Of a DNA stretch of 56,599 nucleotides, positions 32,533 to 42,320 are shown piece by piece (within the stretch, counting starts at the first letter, position 1; each line of letters starts with the position of its first letter). Made by a program: the position numbers and the translations under genes. This DNA is from an uncultured Prevotellaceae bacterium (GTDB taxonomy: Bacteria; Bacteroidota; Bacteroidia; Bacteroidales; Bacteroidaceae): the NCBI GenBank assembly GCA_902770635.1, contig CACXTX010000015.1:1-56599 (forward strand), written 5' to 3'. Under the pieces are notes generated by a model. It was not told the DNA's origin and made no database searches. It was given only the letters and a program-made list of their open reading frames with translations.

Positions 32533-33720
32533 ATGCAAAAGATTACCGAAAACATTTACTACGTTGGTGTTAACGACCGTAACAAATCACTGTTCGAAGG
32601 CCTCTGGCCTCTGCCTAATGGAGTTTCTTACAACTCTTATCTCATTGTCGATGATAAAGTATGTCTCATTGATACCGTAGAGGTTGACTTCTTCACCCAG
32701 TATATTGAGCATATCCATGAGGTTATCGGCGACAGAAAAGTCGACTACCTTGTTGTCAATCACATGGAGCCTGACCATAGTGGCTCTATCGCACTCATCA
32801 AAAAATACTACCCAGAGATCAAGATTATTGGCAACAAGAAGACTTTCCAGATGATGGAGGGTTTCTATGGCATTGCTGATGGCACCTTAGAAGTTAAGAA
32901 CGGTGATACTATCGAACTGGGAAAACAAACGCTGAATTTCGTATTGACTCCCATGGTTCACTGGCCAGAAACAATGGTAACCCTTTGTGGCACTACCCTC
33001 TTCTCTGGTGATGCCTTCGGATGCTTCGGCGCCCTGAACGGTGGCATCATCGACTCTCAAATCAATTGTGACACCTTCTGGCTGGAAATGGAACGCTACT
33101 ACTCTAACATTGTGGGAAAATACGGTACTCCCGTACAGAACGCATTGAAGAAACTGGCAGACGTAAAATTGGACTTCATTTGTGCCACCCACGGTCCCGT
33201 ATGGCACGAATATATCAATAAGGTCATAGGCATCTACGACCGTCTGAGCAAATATGAAACCGAGCCCGGACTTGTCATCTGCTACGGCACCATGTATGGC
33301 AATACCGAGCGGGCTGCTGAGGTGATTGCACGCGCTGCTTCTGAGGCAGGTATAAAGAACATTGTGGTTTATAACGTCTCTCAGACCCACCACTCCTACA
33401 TCATCCGTGACGTATTCCGCTATAAGGGTCTCATTGTGGGTGCCCCCACCTATAACACCGCCCTCTACCACGAGATGGATGTGCTGCTCTCTGAGTTGGC
33501 AGGCAAGGACATCAAAAACCACCTGTTAGGTTGGTTCGGCTCATACGGTTGGGCCTCCAAGGCAGTCAGCGAGATAGCGCGCTGGAATGAGGAGAAGTTG
33601 CATTACGAACAGGTTGGTGAACCAGTAGAAATCAAACAGAGCCTCACTGCTGAAACAAAGGCAGCATGCGAAGCCCTGGGACGCGCTATGGCCGAACGCC
33701 TGAAAGCAGAACAATCCTGA
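32533..33720 (+). CDS. Flavodiiron protein (FprA-type A flavoprotein)
   Basis: 395 residues. The metallo-beta-lactamase-like diiron domain has ligands His77, Glu79, Asp81 and His82 (HMEPDHSG), His in PMVHWPET, Asp in SGDAFG and His in CATHGPVW. The C-terminal flavodoxin domain begins YGTMYGNTERAAEV and has VGAPTYN and WFGSYGWA. It reduces O2 to water (or NO to N2O) and protects anaerobes from oxygen. It stands 20 nt after the kinase gene and ends before a strong terminator. Confidence 0.92.
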   Translation: MQKITENIYYVGVNDRNKSLFEGLWPLPNGVSYNSYLIVDDKVCLIDTVEVDFFTQYIEHIHEVIGDRKVDYLVVNHMEPDHSGSIALIKKYYPEIKIIGNKKTFQMMEGFYGIADGTLEVKNGDTIELGKQTLNFVLTPMVHWPETMVTLCGTTLFSGDAFGCFGALNGGIIDSQINCDTFWLEMERYYSNIVGKYGTPVQNALKKLADVKLDFICATHGPVWHEYINKVIGIYDRLSKYETEPGLVICYGTMYGNTERAAEVIARAASEAGIKNIVVYNVSQTHHSYIIRDVFRYKGLIVGAPTYNTALYHEMDVLLSELAGKDIKNHLLGWFGSYGWASKAVSEIARWNEEKLHYEQVGEPVEIKQSLTAETKAACEALGRAMAERLKAEQS

Positions 33721-33753
33721 TGAGTACACATTACCCGTGTGGTCAAAAGAAAT

Positions 33754-33789
33754 AAGGTGGAGCTACTCTCACGGGTAGTCTCCACCTTT
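33754..33789. terminator. Terminator between the flavodiiron gene and glnN
   Basis: AAGGTGGAG...CTCCACCTT with an inner CTAC...GTAG pair, followed by TTCT. Convergent genes on both sides can use it. Confidence 0.75.
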
Positions 33790-33803
33790 CTGCAAACTCC
33801 AAA

Positions 33804-36017
33804 CTATCTTATGAATAGCAGCTCTCGATATTTAGGTAGTGGCCAGAGCGAATCATCAACGATAAGCTCCAACTTGTCAATCTGATAGCGAATCTCGTCC
33901 AGCTTCGGCTCCACCTCGTCATGGTAGGCTATTGCTTTCGCATGTTCATCGTCAATTTTATTGGCTTGCTTACGCGCATTAACCAATTCCTCAACACCTT
34001 TCTCAATAGCACTGGTGCGCTCCGAAATCTCCTCGATAATCTTCTTGTTTCGTGCAGAAAGCTTATCGGCTGTCTCTATGGGGAAGACAACTGCCATGTG
34101 GTTCAGGTTGCTAAGCAGCTCACTCTGGTAGCGTGTGGCCACAGGAATGATATGGTTCATTGAAAGGTCGCCGAGTACACGGGCCTCAATCTGAATCTTC
34201 TTGGTGTAGGTCTCCCACTTCACCTCATTGCGGGCCTCCAGTTCCTTCTTCGTCATCACGCCCAGACTCTCAAACATCTCAATGCTTTCCTTATCCAGAT
34301 AACGCTCGAAGATGACTGGGCAAGACTTCTCGACGTCAAGACCACGCTTCTCGGCCTCAGCAACCCACTCGTCGCTATAACCATTCCCGTCAAAGCGGAT
34401 GGGCTTACAAGTCTTGATATCCTCGCGCAGCACGTCGATGATGGCGTGGAACTTGGCACTGTGTTCAGTACCTGCCAGTTCCTTCTCGTACTCAGGAATC
34501 TTGGCATCCACACGTTTCTTGAAGTTTACAAGTGCTTCAGCTACAGCACTGTTCAGGGCAATCATCGCACTGGCACAGTTAGCCTCAGAACCAACAGCAC
34601 GGAATTCAAAACGGTTGCCTGTAAACGCAAATGGAGAGGTACGGTTACGGTCTGTGTTATCAATCAGCAACTCAGGAATTTCAGGAATGTCCATCTTCAA
34701 ACCCTGTTTGCCACTCATAGCGAGGAAGTCCTTGTCAGCCTTCTCTATATGATTCAGCAACTCTGACACCTGCTTGCCAAGAAACGAAGAAACGATGGCA
34801 GGGGGAGCCTCGTTTGCCCCCAGACGATGCGCATTGGTGGCACTCATGATGGAAGCCTTCAGTAGTCCATTATGTTTATAAACACCCATCAGCGTCTCAA
34901 CGATAAAGGTAGCGAAACGCAGGTTGTCCACTGGGGTCTTGCCAGGAGCATGCAGCAGGACGCCGTTGTCAGTACTCAAACTCCAGTTATTGTGTTTTCC
35001 ACTACCGTTGATGCCAGCAAACGGCTTCTCATGAAGCAGCACGCGGAAACCATGCTTGCGAGCCACACGCTTCATCACAGACATCAGCAACATATTATGG
35101 TCAACAGCCAGATTAGTCTCCTCAAAGATGGGTGCCAACTCAAACTGGTTGGGAGCCACCTCGTTATGACGCGTCTTACAGGGAACACCCAGTTCCAACG
35201 CCTCAATCTCCAATTCACGCATGAAGGCAGCTACTCGTTCAGGGATACTACCAAAGTAGTGGTCATCCATCTGTTGGTTCTTGGCAGAGTCATGTCCCAT
35301 CAGGGTACGACCCGTCATCAACAAGTCAGGACGAGCAGCATAGAGTCCTTCGTCAACCAAGAAGTACTCCTGTTCCCAACCCAGGTTGGAGGTTACCTTC
35401 TTCACACTGGGGTCGAAATAATGACATACCTCGGTAGCTGCTATGTTCACTGCATGCAAAGCTCGCAGCAAAGGAGCTTTATAATCAAGCGCCTCACCAC
35501 TATATGAAATAAATACAGTAGGGATACAGAGTGTGTCATCTATGATGAATACAGGCGATGTAGGATCCCATGCAGAATAGCCACGAGCCTCAAATGTAGA
35601 ACGAATACCCCCCGAGGGGAATGATGAAGCATCAGGCTCCTGCTGTACTAGCAGCTTTCCCGTGAACTCCTCTACCATACCACCCTTGCCATCATGCTCT
35701 ATGAATGAATCATGCTTCTCAGCAGTTCCTTCGGTAAGTGGCTGAAACCAGTGTGTATAGTGTGTCACACCATTCTCCGTAGCCCATTGTTTCATACCCT
35801 CGGCTACTGCGTCTGCCACCTGACGATCCAGTCGGGAACCATTGTCCATCACGTCAATCATCTTTTCATAGACATCCTTTGGAAGATACTTATACATCTT
35901 CTCGCGATTGAAGACCTTCTTTCCAAAATACTTTGCCGGTCTTTCACTGGGTGTTTTTACATCGAGAGGCTTCTTTTTGAATGCCTCACCGACAACCTGA
36001 AATCTTAAAGCTTCCAT
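33804..36017 (-). CDS. glnN: Glutamine synthetase type III
   Basis: 737 residues, the length of GSIII. Signature segments: FPSGGIRSTFEARGYSAWDP, CHYFDPSVKKVTSNLGWEQE, LVDEGLYAARPDLLMTGRTL, KTRHNEVAPNQFELAPIFEE, HEKPFAGINGSGKHNNWSLS and SPFAFTGNRFEFRAVGS. It is the main ammonia-assimilating glutamine synthetase in Bacteroidales. It is divergent from gltBD and the intergenic region carries three copies of a putative operator. Confidence 0.95.
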   Translation of the reverse strand: MEALRFQVVGEAFKKKPLDVKTPSERPAKYFGKKVFNREKMYKYLPKDVYEKMIDVMDNGSRLDRQVADAVAEGMKQWATENGVTHYTHWFQPLTEGTAEKHDSFIEHDGKGGMVEEFTGKLLVQQEPDASSFPSGGIRSTFEARGYSAWDPTSPVFIIDDTLCIPTVFISYSGEALDYKAPLLRALHAVNIAATEVCHYFDPSVKKVTSNLGWEQEYFLVDEGLYAARPDLLMTGRTLMGHDSAKNQQMDDHYFGSIPERVAAFMRELEIEALELGVPCKTRHNEVAPNQFELAPIFEETNLAVDHNMLLMSVMKRVARKHGFRVLLHEKPFAGINGSGKHNNWSLSTDNGVLLHAPGKTPVDNLRFATFIVETLMGVYKHNGLLKASIMSATNAHRLGANEAPPAIVSSFLGKQVSELLNHIEKADKDFLAMSGKQGLKMDIPEIPELLIDNTDRNRTSPFAFTGNRFEFRAVGSEANCASAMIALNSAVAEALVNFKKRVDAKIPEYEKELAGTEHSAKFHAIIDVLREDIKTCKPIRFDGNGYSDEWVAEAEKRGLDVEKSCPVIFERYLDKESIEMFESLGVMTKKELEARNEVKWETYTKKIQIEARVLGDLSMNHIIPVATRYQSELLSNLNHMAVVFPIETADKLSARNKKIIEEISERTSAIEKGVEELVNARKQANKIDDEHAKAIAYHDEVEPKLDEIRYQIDKLELIVDDSLWPLPKYRELLFIR

Positions 36018-36334
36018 AATCTTATTAATTTAATGTGGTTTGCTTACAATTTGCTGTTTTCGTCGGCAAAGTTACGGCATTTTGAAAGAAATCTAAGCAA
36101 ATTTTATCCTTTTTGTTTGAATAAACATTTTGTTTGTGACACTTTGTAAATATTTTAAGGATTAAAGGTGTCACTTTGTTATCATTTTGGCCTCAAAACC
36201 TAGCATTTCGTTACAAAGTGTCAAATGTACAATTCTTTATAAACAAAAAAGCTAATGACTACTTGTCTACAACACCATATTGTATTACCTTTGCAGCCAA
36301 TATCAGACAATACGTTAGTAAAAGTAAGGATAAT
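36018..36334. promoter_or_regulatory. glnN-gltB divergent control region
   Basis: No gene in these 317 nt. glnN -7 box (minus strand TAACTTTGC) at 36066-36074. gltB promoter: TTG 36263-36265, exactly 20 nt, TACCTTTG 36286-36293. Three operator-like sites lie between them: TGACACTTTGTAA at 36137-36149, TGTCACTTTGTTA at 36169-36181 (11 of 13 identical) and the exact inverse TTACAAAGTGTCA at 36211-36223. The rest is AT-rich leader. Confidence 0.7.
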
Positions 36335-39300
36335 ATGACAAATTGCAAACTTCAAACCAGAAAAAAAGAGCAATTTAGTGGACTTTACCAACCAGACTAT
36401 GAGCATGACGCATGCGGTGTAGGCATGGTGGTGAACATTAATGGTGGTAAGAGCCATGAATTGGTGGACAATGCACTGAAAGTGCTGGAGAACATGGAAC
36501 ACCGTGGAGCTGAGACCCGCGACAAGACCGGCGATGGTGCCGGCATTATGGTTCAGATTCCACATGAGTTTATTCTGTTGCAGGGTATCCCCGTGCCTGA
36601 AAAAGGTAAGTACGGCACAGGTCTGGTATTTCTGCCGAAGGACGCACAGGCGCAGCAGGAGATTCTGAGCGTGATGATTGAGGAGATTGAGCGCGAAGGA
36701 CTGACGCTGATGCATCTGCGTGCCGTGCCTACTAATCCTGAAGTGCTTGGTGTAGCAGCTCGCGAAGTGGAGCCTGATATCAAGCAGATTTTCGTAACTG
36801 GCATATCGGATGAGGACGTACCCGTGTTCGAGCGTATATTATATAAGGTTCGCAAGCGTATAGAGAATCGTATAGACAATGACGATTTCTATATCTGCTC
36901 GCTGTCCAACAAGAATATTATTTATAAGGGCATGCTGACTAGCGGACAGCTGCGTCGCTATTTCCCCGATTTGTCGAATGATTACTTTACAAGCGGACTG
37001 GCACTGGTACACTCGCGCTTCTCAACTAATACATTCCCAAAATGGAAGCTAGCTCAGCCTTTCCGTCTGTTGGCCCACAATGGTGAGATTAACACCATCC
37101 GTGGTAACCGCGGTTGGATGAAAGCCCGTGAGAGCGTGCTGAACAGCGAGGCACTGGGTGACATCAAGGACCTGCGCCCCATCGTGCAGGAGGGTATGAG
37201 CGACTCAGCCAGTCTCGACAACGTGTTCGAGTTCCTGATGCTAAGTGGCCTCTCACTGCCACAGGCGATGGCTATCCTGGTGCCTGAGAGTTTTAACGAC
37301 AAGAACCCTATCAGCGAAGACCTGAAGGCCTTCTACGAGTATCATTCTATCCTGATGGAGCCGTGGGACGGTCCTGCCGCCCTGTTGTTCAGCGACGGCC
37401 GCTATGCAGGTGGTATGCTTGACAGAAACGGTCTGCGCCCCAGCCGTTATACCATTACAAAGAGCGGTATGATGGTAGTAGCTTCAGAAGTCGGCGTAAT
37501 GGACTTTGAGCCAGGCGACGTGGTATCGAAGGGTCGTCTGCAACCAGGAAAGATTCTGCTGATTGACACCCAGGAGGGTAAGATATACTATGATGGAGAG
37601 ATCAAGGAAAAGCTCGCCAAGGCTCATCCTTACCGTGAATGGCTGAACGAGAACCGCGTGCAGTTAGAAAAGCTGAAGAGCGGTCGCCACGTCGAGAACG
37701 GCGTAAAAGATTTGGAGCAGAAACTCGTCACCTTCGGCTTCGGTCAGGAGGATATCGACAAGACCATCATCCCAATGGCAACAGCTGGTCAGGAACCTGT
37801 AGCTGCTATGGGTAACGATACTCCATTGGCTGTTATCTCGGACCGTCCACAGGTGCTGTTCAACTACTTCCGTCAGCAGTTCGCACAGGTAACCAACCCT
37901 GCCATCGACCCCATTCGTGAGGAACTAGTGATGTCGTTGACGGAATATATCGGCGCTGTAGGTACTAACATCCTGACACCCGATGCTTCGAACTGTAAGA
38001 TGGTACGCCTGCCACAGCCTGTTTTGACCAACACACAACTTGATATACTTTGTAACATCCGCTACAAGGGCTTTAAGACACAGAAGCTCGCCATGCTGTT
38101 CGAGATAGCACAAGGCGAGGAAGGACTGCGCAAGGCACTTGATGATTTGTGCCACCAGGCCGAGGCTAGTGTGGACGAGGGCGTAAACTACATCATCCTC
38201 TCCGACCGTGACATCGACGAGAAGCATGCTGCTATCCCATCGCTGTTGGCAGTAAGTGCTGTTCACCACTACCTGATTAGCGTGGGCAAACGTGTACAGA
38301 CCGCCCTGATTGTGGAGAGCGGTGAGATTCGCGAGGTGATGCACGCCGCCCTGCTGTTGGGCTACGGTGCCAGTGCCCTGTGTCCATACATGACGTTTGC
38401 CGTGCTCGATGACCTGGTGAAGAAGCATAAGATCCAGGAGGAATATGCCACTGCCGAGAAGAACTACATCAAGGCGGTTGACAAAGGTCTGAAAAAGATT
38501 ATGTCCAAGATGGGTATCTCGACCATCCGCTCATACCGTGGAGCCAAGATTTTCGAATCCATCGGTCTTAGCGAGGACTTGCTGCGCCGCTACTTCGGAA
38601 CCGAGGTAAGCACTATCGGTGGTATAGGTCTGAAGGAGATTGCACGCGATGCCATCCGTTTGCAGGAGGAAGCCAAGAAACAGACGTTGTTGCAGAACCA
38701 GGGACAGTTTGCTTGGCGCAAAGACGGTATCAAGCACGCTTGGAACCCTGAGACGATTGCTAACTTGCAATTGGCCACCCGTCTGGGCAGCTATAAGAAA
38801 TACAAGGAGTGGGAGAAGATGGTTGACGAGAAGGAATCGCCCATCTTTATCCGCGACTTCTTCAACTTCAAGAAAGCCGCCAAGCCCACCCCAATCGACG
38901 AGGTAGAACCCGTAGAGAGCATCGTGAAGCACTTCGTAACGGGTGCCATGAGTTTCGGCGCCTTAAGCATCGAGGCTCACGAGGCATTGGCACTGGCCAT
39001 GAACAAGCTGGGTGCACGCTCTAACACTGGTGAGGGTGGTGAGGTCAACGCCCGTTACCACTCAGAGGTAGATGGTGTAAGCCTGAGCTCAAAGACCAAG
39101 CAGATTGCCAGTGGACGTTTTGGCGTCACCGCCGAATACCTGGTGAATGCCGAGGAGATACAGATTAAGGTGGCACAGGGTGCTAAGCCTGGTGAGGGCG
39201 GACAGCTGCCTGGTTTCAAGGTCAACGAGATTATCGCCAAGACACGTAACGCTATCCCTGGCATCTCGCTCATCTCTCCCCCACCTCATCACGACATCTA

Positions 39301-40840
39301 CAGTATCGAGGACCTGGCACAGCTCATTTTCGACCTGAAGAATATCAACCCCACTGCTGCTGTCAGCGTGAAACTCGTTGCCGAGAGTGGTGTAGGAACC
39401 ATTGCTGCCGGTGTAGCCAAGGCTAAGGCCGACCTCATCGTTATCTCTGGTGCCGAGGGTGGTACGGGTGCCAGCCCTGCCAGTTCTATGCGTTTCGCAG
39501 GTATCTCTCCTGAGATTGGTCTCGCTGAAACCCAGCAGACGCTGGTCATCAACGGTCTGCGTAACCAGGTTCGCCTGCAGACCGACGGACAGTTGAAGAC
39601 CGCCAAAGATGTCATCATCATGGCCATGTTGGGAGCCGATGAGTTCTCGTTTGGTACCCTGCCGCTAATCGTGTTGGGTTGTGTGATGATGCGTAAGTGT
39701 AACACCAATACATGTCCGATGGGTGTGGCTACCCAGAACCCAGAGCTGCGCAAGCATTTCCAAGGTCGTTCAGAATATGTGGTAAACTTCTTCACTTTCC
39801 TGGCCGAGCAGGTTCGTGAATACCTCAGCGAGATTGGTGTTCACTGTCTCAAGGAGATTATTGGTCATACCGAACTTATCGAGGTAGATACCACCAACGC
39901 TACTGATAAGCAGAAGACCATCGACTTTGCCCGTCTGCTGCACAAGCCTGAGACAGATAAGGCACTCTACTGGGACCGCGGTGCATTCACCAAGGTGAGC
40001 GGTGTGAAGGATGAAGAGATTATCAAGGCTGCTCAGAAGGCTATCGACAGTCAGGAGGAGATAACTCTCGACTACGCCATCAAGAATACCGACCGTGCCG
40101 TAACTACCATGCTGAGTGGTGTCATCGCCCAGAAATACGGCGAGGCTGGTCTGCCCGACAGCACCATTAAGATTAAGTTCAAGGGCTCGGCAGGTCAGTC
40201 GTTCGGTGCCTTTGCCGTGAAGGGTCTTGCCATCCGACTTGAAGGTGAAGCCAACGACTACTTCGGCAAGGGACTCTCCGGTGGACGCATCAGCATTCTG
40301 CCCCCAGCTCGCAGCAGCGAGGAATTCCATGCCGAGAACAACATTATTGCAGGAAACACAGGTCTTTACGGTGCCACCTCAGGTGAACTCTATATCAATG
40401 GTAAGGTAGGTGAGCGCTTCGGTGTGCGCAACTCCGGTGCCATTGCCGTCATCGAGGGTGCTGGCGACCACTGCTGTGAATATATGACTGGCGGACGCGT
40501 CGTCGTACTGGGAAAGACCGGTCGTAACTTCGCCGCAGGTATGTCGGGCGGTGTAGCTTACGTCTATGACCCCGACCACACCTTCGACTACTTCTGTAAC
40601 ATGGATATGGTGGAGCTCTCGCTGGTCGAGGATTCCGTTTCTCGTAAGGAGCTGCTCGAACTCATCCGTCAGCACTATCTGCACACAGGCTCTGCCCTTG
40701 CAGGTCGTATGCTCGACGACTGGCACCGCTACATCGAGGACTTCATCCAGGTAGTTCCCATCGAGTACAAACGTGTGCTCGAAGAGGAGAAGATGCGGAA
40801 GTTGCACGAGAAGATTGCCGATATTCAGAGAGATTACTAA
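36335..40840 (+). CDS. gltB: Glutamate synthase large subunit
   Basis: 1501 residues from ATG 36335. Amidotransferase nucleophile is Cys27 in HDACGVG, so a short propeptide is removed. Other blocks: HSRFSTNTFPKWKLAQPFRL, the FMN domain ISGAEGGTGASPASSMRFAG, and the 3Fe-4S cluster CxxxxxCP (CVMMRKCNTNTCPMG). The GXGXG C-terminal domain ends the protein. It transfers glutamine amide to 2-oxoglutarate with GltD. Upstream in-frame codons to 36176 lie across the promoter, so ATG 36335 is chosen. Confidence 0.95.
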   Translation: MTNCKLQTRKKEQFSGLYQPDYEHDACGVGMVVNINGGKSHELVDNALKVLENMEHRGAETRDKTGDGAGIMVQIPHEFILLQGIPVPEKGKYGTGLVFLPKDAQAQQEILSVMIEEIEREGLTLMHLRAVPTNPEVLGVAAREVEPDIKQIFVTGISDEDVPVFERILYKVRKRIENRIDNDDFYICSLSNKNIIYKGMLTSGQLRRYFPDLSNDYFTSGLALVHSRFSTNTFPKWKLAQPFRLLAHNGEINTIRGNRGWMKARESVLNSEALGDIKDLRPIVQEGMSDSASLDNVFEFLMLSGLSLPQAMAILVPESFNDKNPISEDLKAFYEYHSILMEPWDGPAALLFSDGRYAGGMLDRNGLRPSRYTITKSGMMVVASEVGVMDFEPGDVVSKGRLQPGKILLIDTQEGKIYYDGEIKEKLAKAHPYREWLNENRVQLEKLKSGRHVENGVKDLEQKLVTFGFGQEDIDKTIIPMATAGQEPVAAMGNDTPLAVISDRPQVLFNYFRQQFAQVTNPAIDPIREELVMSLTEYIGAVGTNILTPDASNCKMVRLPQPVLTNTQLDILCNIRYKGFKTQKLAMLFEIAQGEEGLRKALDDLCHQAEASVDEGVNYIILSDRDIDEKHAAIPSLLAVSAVHHYLISVGKRVQTALIVESGEIREVMHAALLLGYGASALCPYMTFAVLDDLVKKHKIQEEYATAEKNYIKAVDKGLKKIMSKMGISTIRSYRGAKIFESIGLSEDLLRRYFGTEVSTIGGIGLKEIARDAIRLQEEAKKQTLLQNQGQFAWRKDGIKHAWNPETIANLQLATRLGSYKKYKEWEKMVDEKESPIFIRDFFNFKKAAKPTPIDEVEPVESIVKHFVTGAMSFGALSIEAHEALALAMNKLGARSNTGEGGEVNARYHSEVDGVSLSSKTKQIASGRFGVTAEYLVNAEEIQIKVAQGAKPGEGGQLPGFKVNEIIAKTRNAIPGISLISPPPHHDIYSIEDLAQLIFDLKNINPTAAVSVKLVAESGVGTIAAGVAKAKADLIVISGAEGGTGASPASSMRFAGISPEIGLAETQQTLVINGLRNQVRLQTDGQLKTAKDVIIMAMLGADEFSFGTLPLIVLGCVMMRKCNTNTCPMGVATQNPELRKHFQGRSEYVVNFFTFLAEQVREYLSEIGVHCLKEIIGHTELIEVDTTNATDKQKTIDFARLLHKPETDKALYWDRGAFTKVSGVKDEEIIKAAQKAIDSQEEITLDYAIKNTDRAVTTMLSGVIAQKYGEAGLPDSTIKIKFKGSAGQSFGAFAVKGLAIRLEGEANDYFGKGLSGGRISILPPARSSEEFHAENNIIAGNTGLYGATSGELYINGKVGERFGVRNSGAIAVIEGAGDHCCEYMTGGRVVVLGKTGRNFAAGMSGGVAYVYDPDHTFDYFCNMDMVELSLVEDSVSRKELLELIRQHYLHTGSALAGRMLDDWHRYIEDFIQVVPIEYKRVLEEEKMRKLHEKIADIQRDY

Positions 40841-40879
40841 ATTGTAAATGGTAAATTGTCAAATTGTACATTGAAATGG
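40841..40879 (+). repeat. Intercistronic 39-bp repeat, copy 1 (gltB-gltD)
   Basis: ATTGTAAATGGTAAATTGTC with a further AAATTGTACATTGAAATGG fills the whole gap between the gltB stop and the gltD ATG. It matches the dapF-dapL copy (46199-46237) at 35 of 39 positions. Confidence 0.7.
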
Positions 40880-42237
40880 GAAATCCAAAAGCATTTTTAG
40901 AGATACACCGCCAGGAGGCGGGATACCGTCCGATTCACGATAGAATCCACGACTTTGGCGAGGTAGAGCAGACGCTCAACACGCGCGAACGTAAACTGCA
41001 GGCATCACGCTGCATGGACTGTGGCGTGCCTTTCTGCCACTGGGCCTGTCCGCTGGGAAACAAAGCACCCGAGTGGAACAATGCCTTGTATAAAGGCGAT
41101 TGGGAGTTGGCTTATCGCTTACTGAATAGTACTAACCCCTTCCCAGAGTTCACGGGCCGCATCTGTCCCGCCTTGTGCGAGAAGGCCTGCGTACTGAACC
41201 GTTTTAACCACGAGCCAACGACGAATCGCGAAGACGAGTGCGCCATCACCGAGATGGCATTCCAGGAAGGTTACATCCAGCCTAAGACTGACATCGAGCG
41301 TGATGGTAAAAAGGTGGCAGTTATTGGTGCTGGGCCTGCCGGACTGACTGCTGCCAACGACCTGAATCTGATGGGCTACCAGGTAACGGTGTTCGAGAAG
41401 AACGAGGCTGCCGGCGGACTGCTCCGCTATGGCATCCCCAACTTCAAGCTGAACAAGGCCATCATCGATCGCCGCATCGCCCTGCTGGAGCAGGAAGGCA
41501 TTGAGTTTAAATATGGACAAGACATATCTCTCACCTCTGACCTCTCACCTCTAACCTCTGACTTCGACGCAGTGGTCATCGCCAGCGGCACGCCTACAGC
41601 CCGTGACCTCAAGGTCCCTGGCCGAGAACTGAAGGGGGTTCACTTCGCCCTCGAGATGCTCTCGCAGCAGAATCGAGTGCTGGCTGGTATGGAGTTTTCG
41701 AAAGAGGAGCGCATAACAGCCAAGGGCAAGGACGTGCTTGTCATCGGTGGTGGTGATACCGGTAGCGACTGTATTGGTACAGCCCACCGCCAGGGATGCA
41801 AGAGCGTTACTCAGATTGAGATTATGCCCAAGCCCGTAGAAGGTCCTGACGACCCACAGAACCCCTGGCCCAACTGGCCTCGCACACTCAAGACAACCTC
41901 GAGTCACGAGGAGGGATGCACCCGTCGCTGGAACATCAACACCCTGGAGTTTCTGGGTAAAGATGGCAAACTGACTGGCGTAAAGGTTCAGGAGATTGAC
42001 TGGAAGCCAAACCCAGAAGGCGGTCGCCCCATCATGGTAGAGAAGGGTAAGCCTGAGATTATCAAGGCCGAACTGGTGCTGCTGGCCATGGGATTCCTCA
42101 AACCAGAACATCCTGAGTATCCCAAGAACGTATTCGTCTGTGGCGACTCGGCTAATGGTGCCTCACTCGTAGTTCGTGCGATGGCCAGTGGTCGCCAAAC
42201 CGCCCAGAAGGTAGCCTCTTATCTCCAACACAAATAG
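40876..42237 (+). CDS. gltD: Glutamate synthase small subunit
   Basis: 453 residues from ATG 40876 (MGNPKAFLEIHRQEAG). Cysteine motifs CMDCGVPFCHWACPLG and CPALCEKACV bind two 4Fe-4S clusters; GAGPAGL and GGGDTGSDC bind FAD and NADPH. It passes electrons from NADPH to GltB. A repeat-derived insertion lies at about residues 218-229 (SLTSDLSPLTSDF) just before the conserved FDAVVIASG. It follows gltB after a 35-nt repeat leader and ends before a terminator. Confidence 0.95.
   Translation: MGNPKAFLEIHRQEAGYRPIHDRIHDFGEVEQTLNTRERKLQASRCMDCGVPFCHWACPLGNKAPEWNNALYKGDWELAYRLLNSTNPFPEFTGRICPALCEKACVLNRFNHEPTTNREDECAITEMAFQEGYIQPKTDIERDGKKVAVIGAGPAGLTAANDLNLMGYQVTVFEKNEAAGGLLRYGIPNFKLNKAIIDRRIALLEQEGIEFKYGQDISLTSDLSPLTSDFDAVVIASGTPTARDLKVPGRELKGVHFALEMLSQQNRVLAGMEFSKEERITAKGKDVLVIGGGDTGSDCIGTAHRQGCKSVTQIEIMPKPVEGPDDPQNPWPNWPRTLKTTSSHEEGCTRRWNINTLEFLGKDGKLTGVKVQEIDWKPNPEGGRPIMVEKGKPEIIKAELVLLAMGFLKPEHPEYPKNVFVCGDSANGASLVVRAMASGRQTAQKVASYLQHK
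41527..41562 (+). repeat. CCTCTNACCTCT repeat inserted in frame in gltD
   Basis: Units CTCACCTCTGACCTCTCACC and CTCTAACCTCTGAC are read as SLTSDLSPLTSD. The reverse-strand unit GAGGTGAGAGG is found in the intergenic leader at 15254-15266. Confidence 0.65.
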
Positions 42238-42256
42238 ACTTTAGTTCCATTTTTAG

Positions 42257-42297
42257 AAAATCCCTGTTTTTCAATACGGAATTCAGGGATTTTTTCT
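42257..42297 (+). terminator. Terminator after gltD
   Basis: AAAATCCCTG (42257-42266) pairs with CAGGGATTTT (42284-42293), followed by a T run that merges into the next promoter. Confidence 0.85.
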
Positions 42298-42305
42298 TAT
42301 CTTTG
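42298..42305 (+). promoter_or_regulatory. -7 box of the UDG-like gene
   Basis: TATCTTTG begins at the last T residues of the terminator tail and lies 15 nt before the ATG at 42321. Confidence 0.6.
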
Positions 42306-42320
42306 CCACAAAATATAAAT

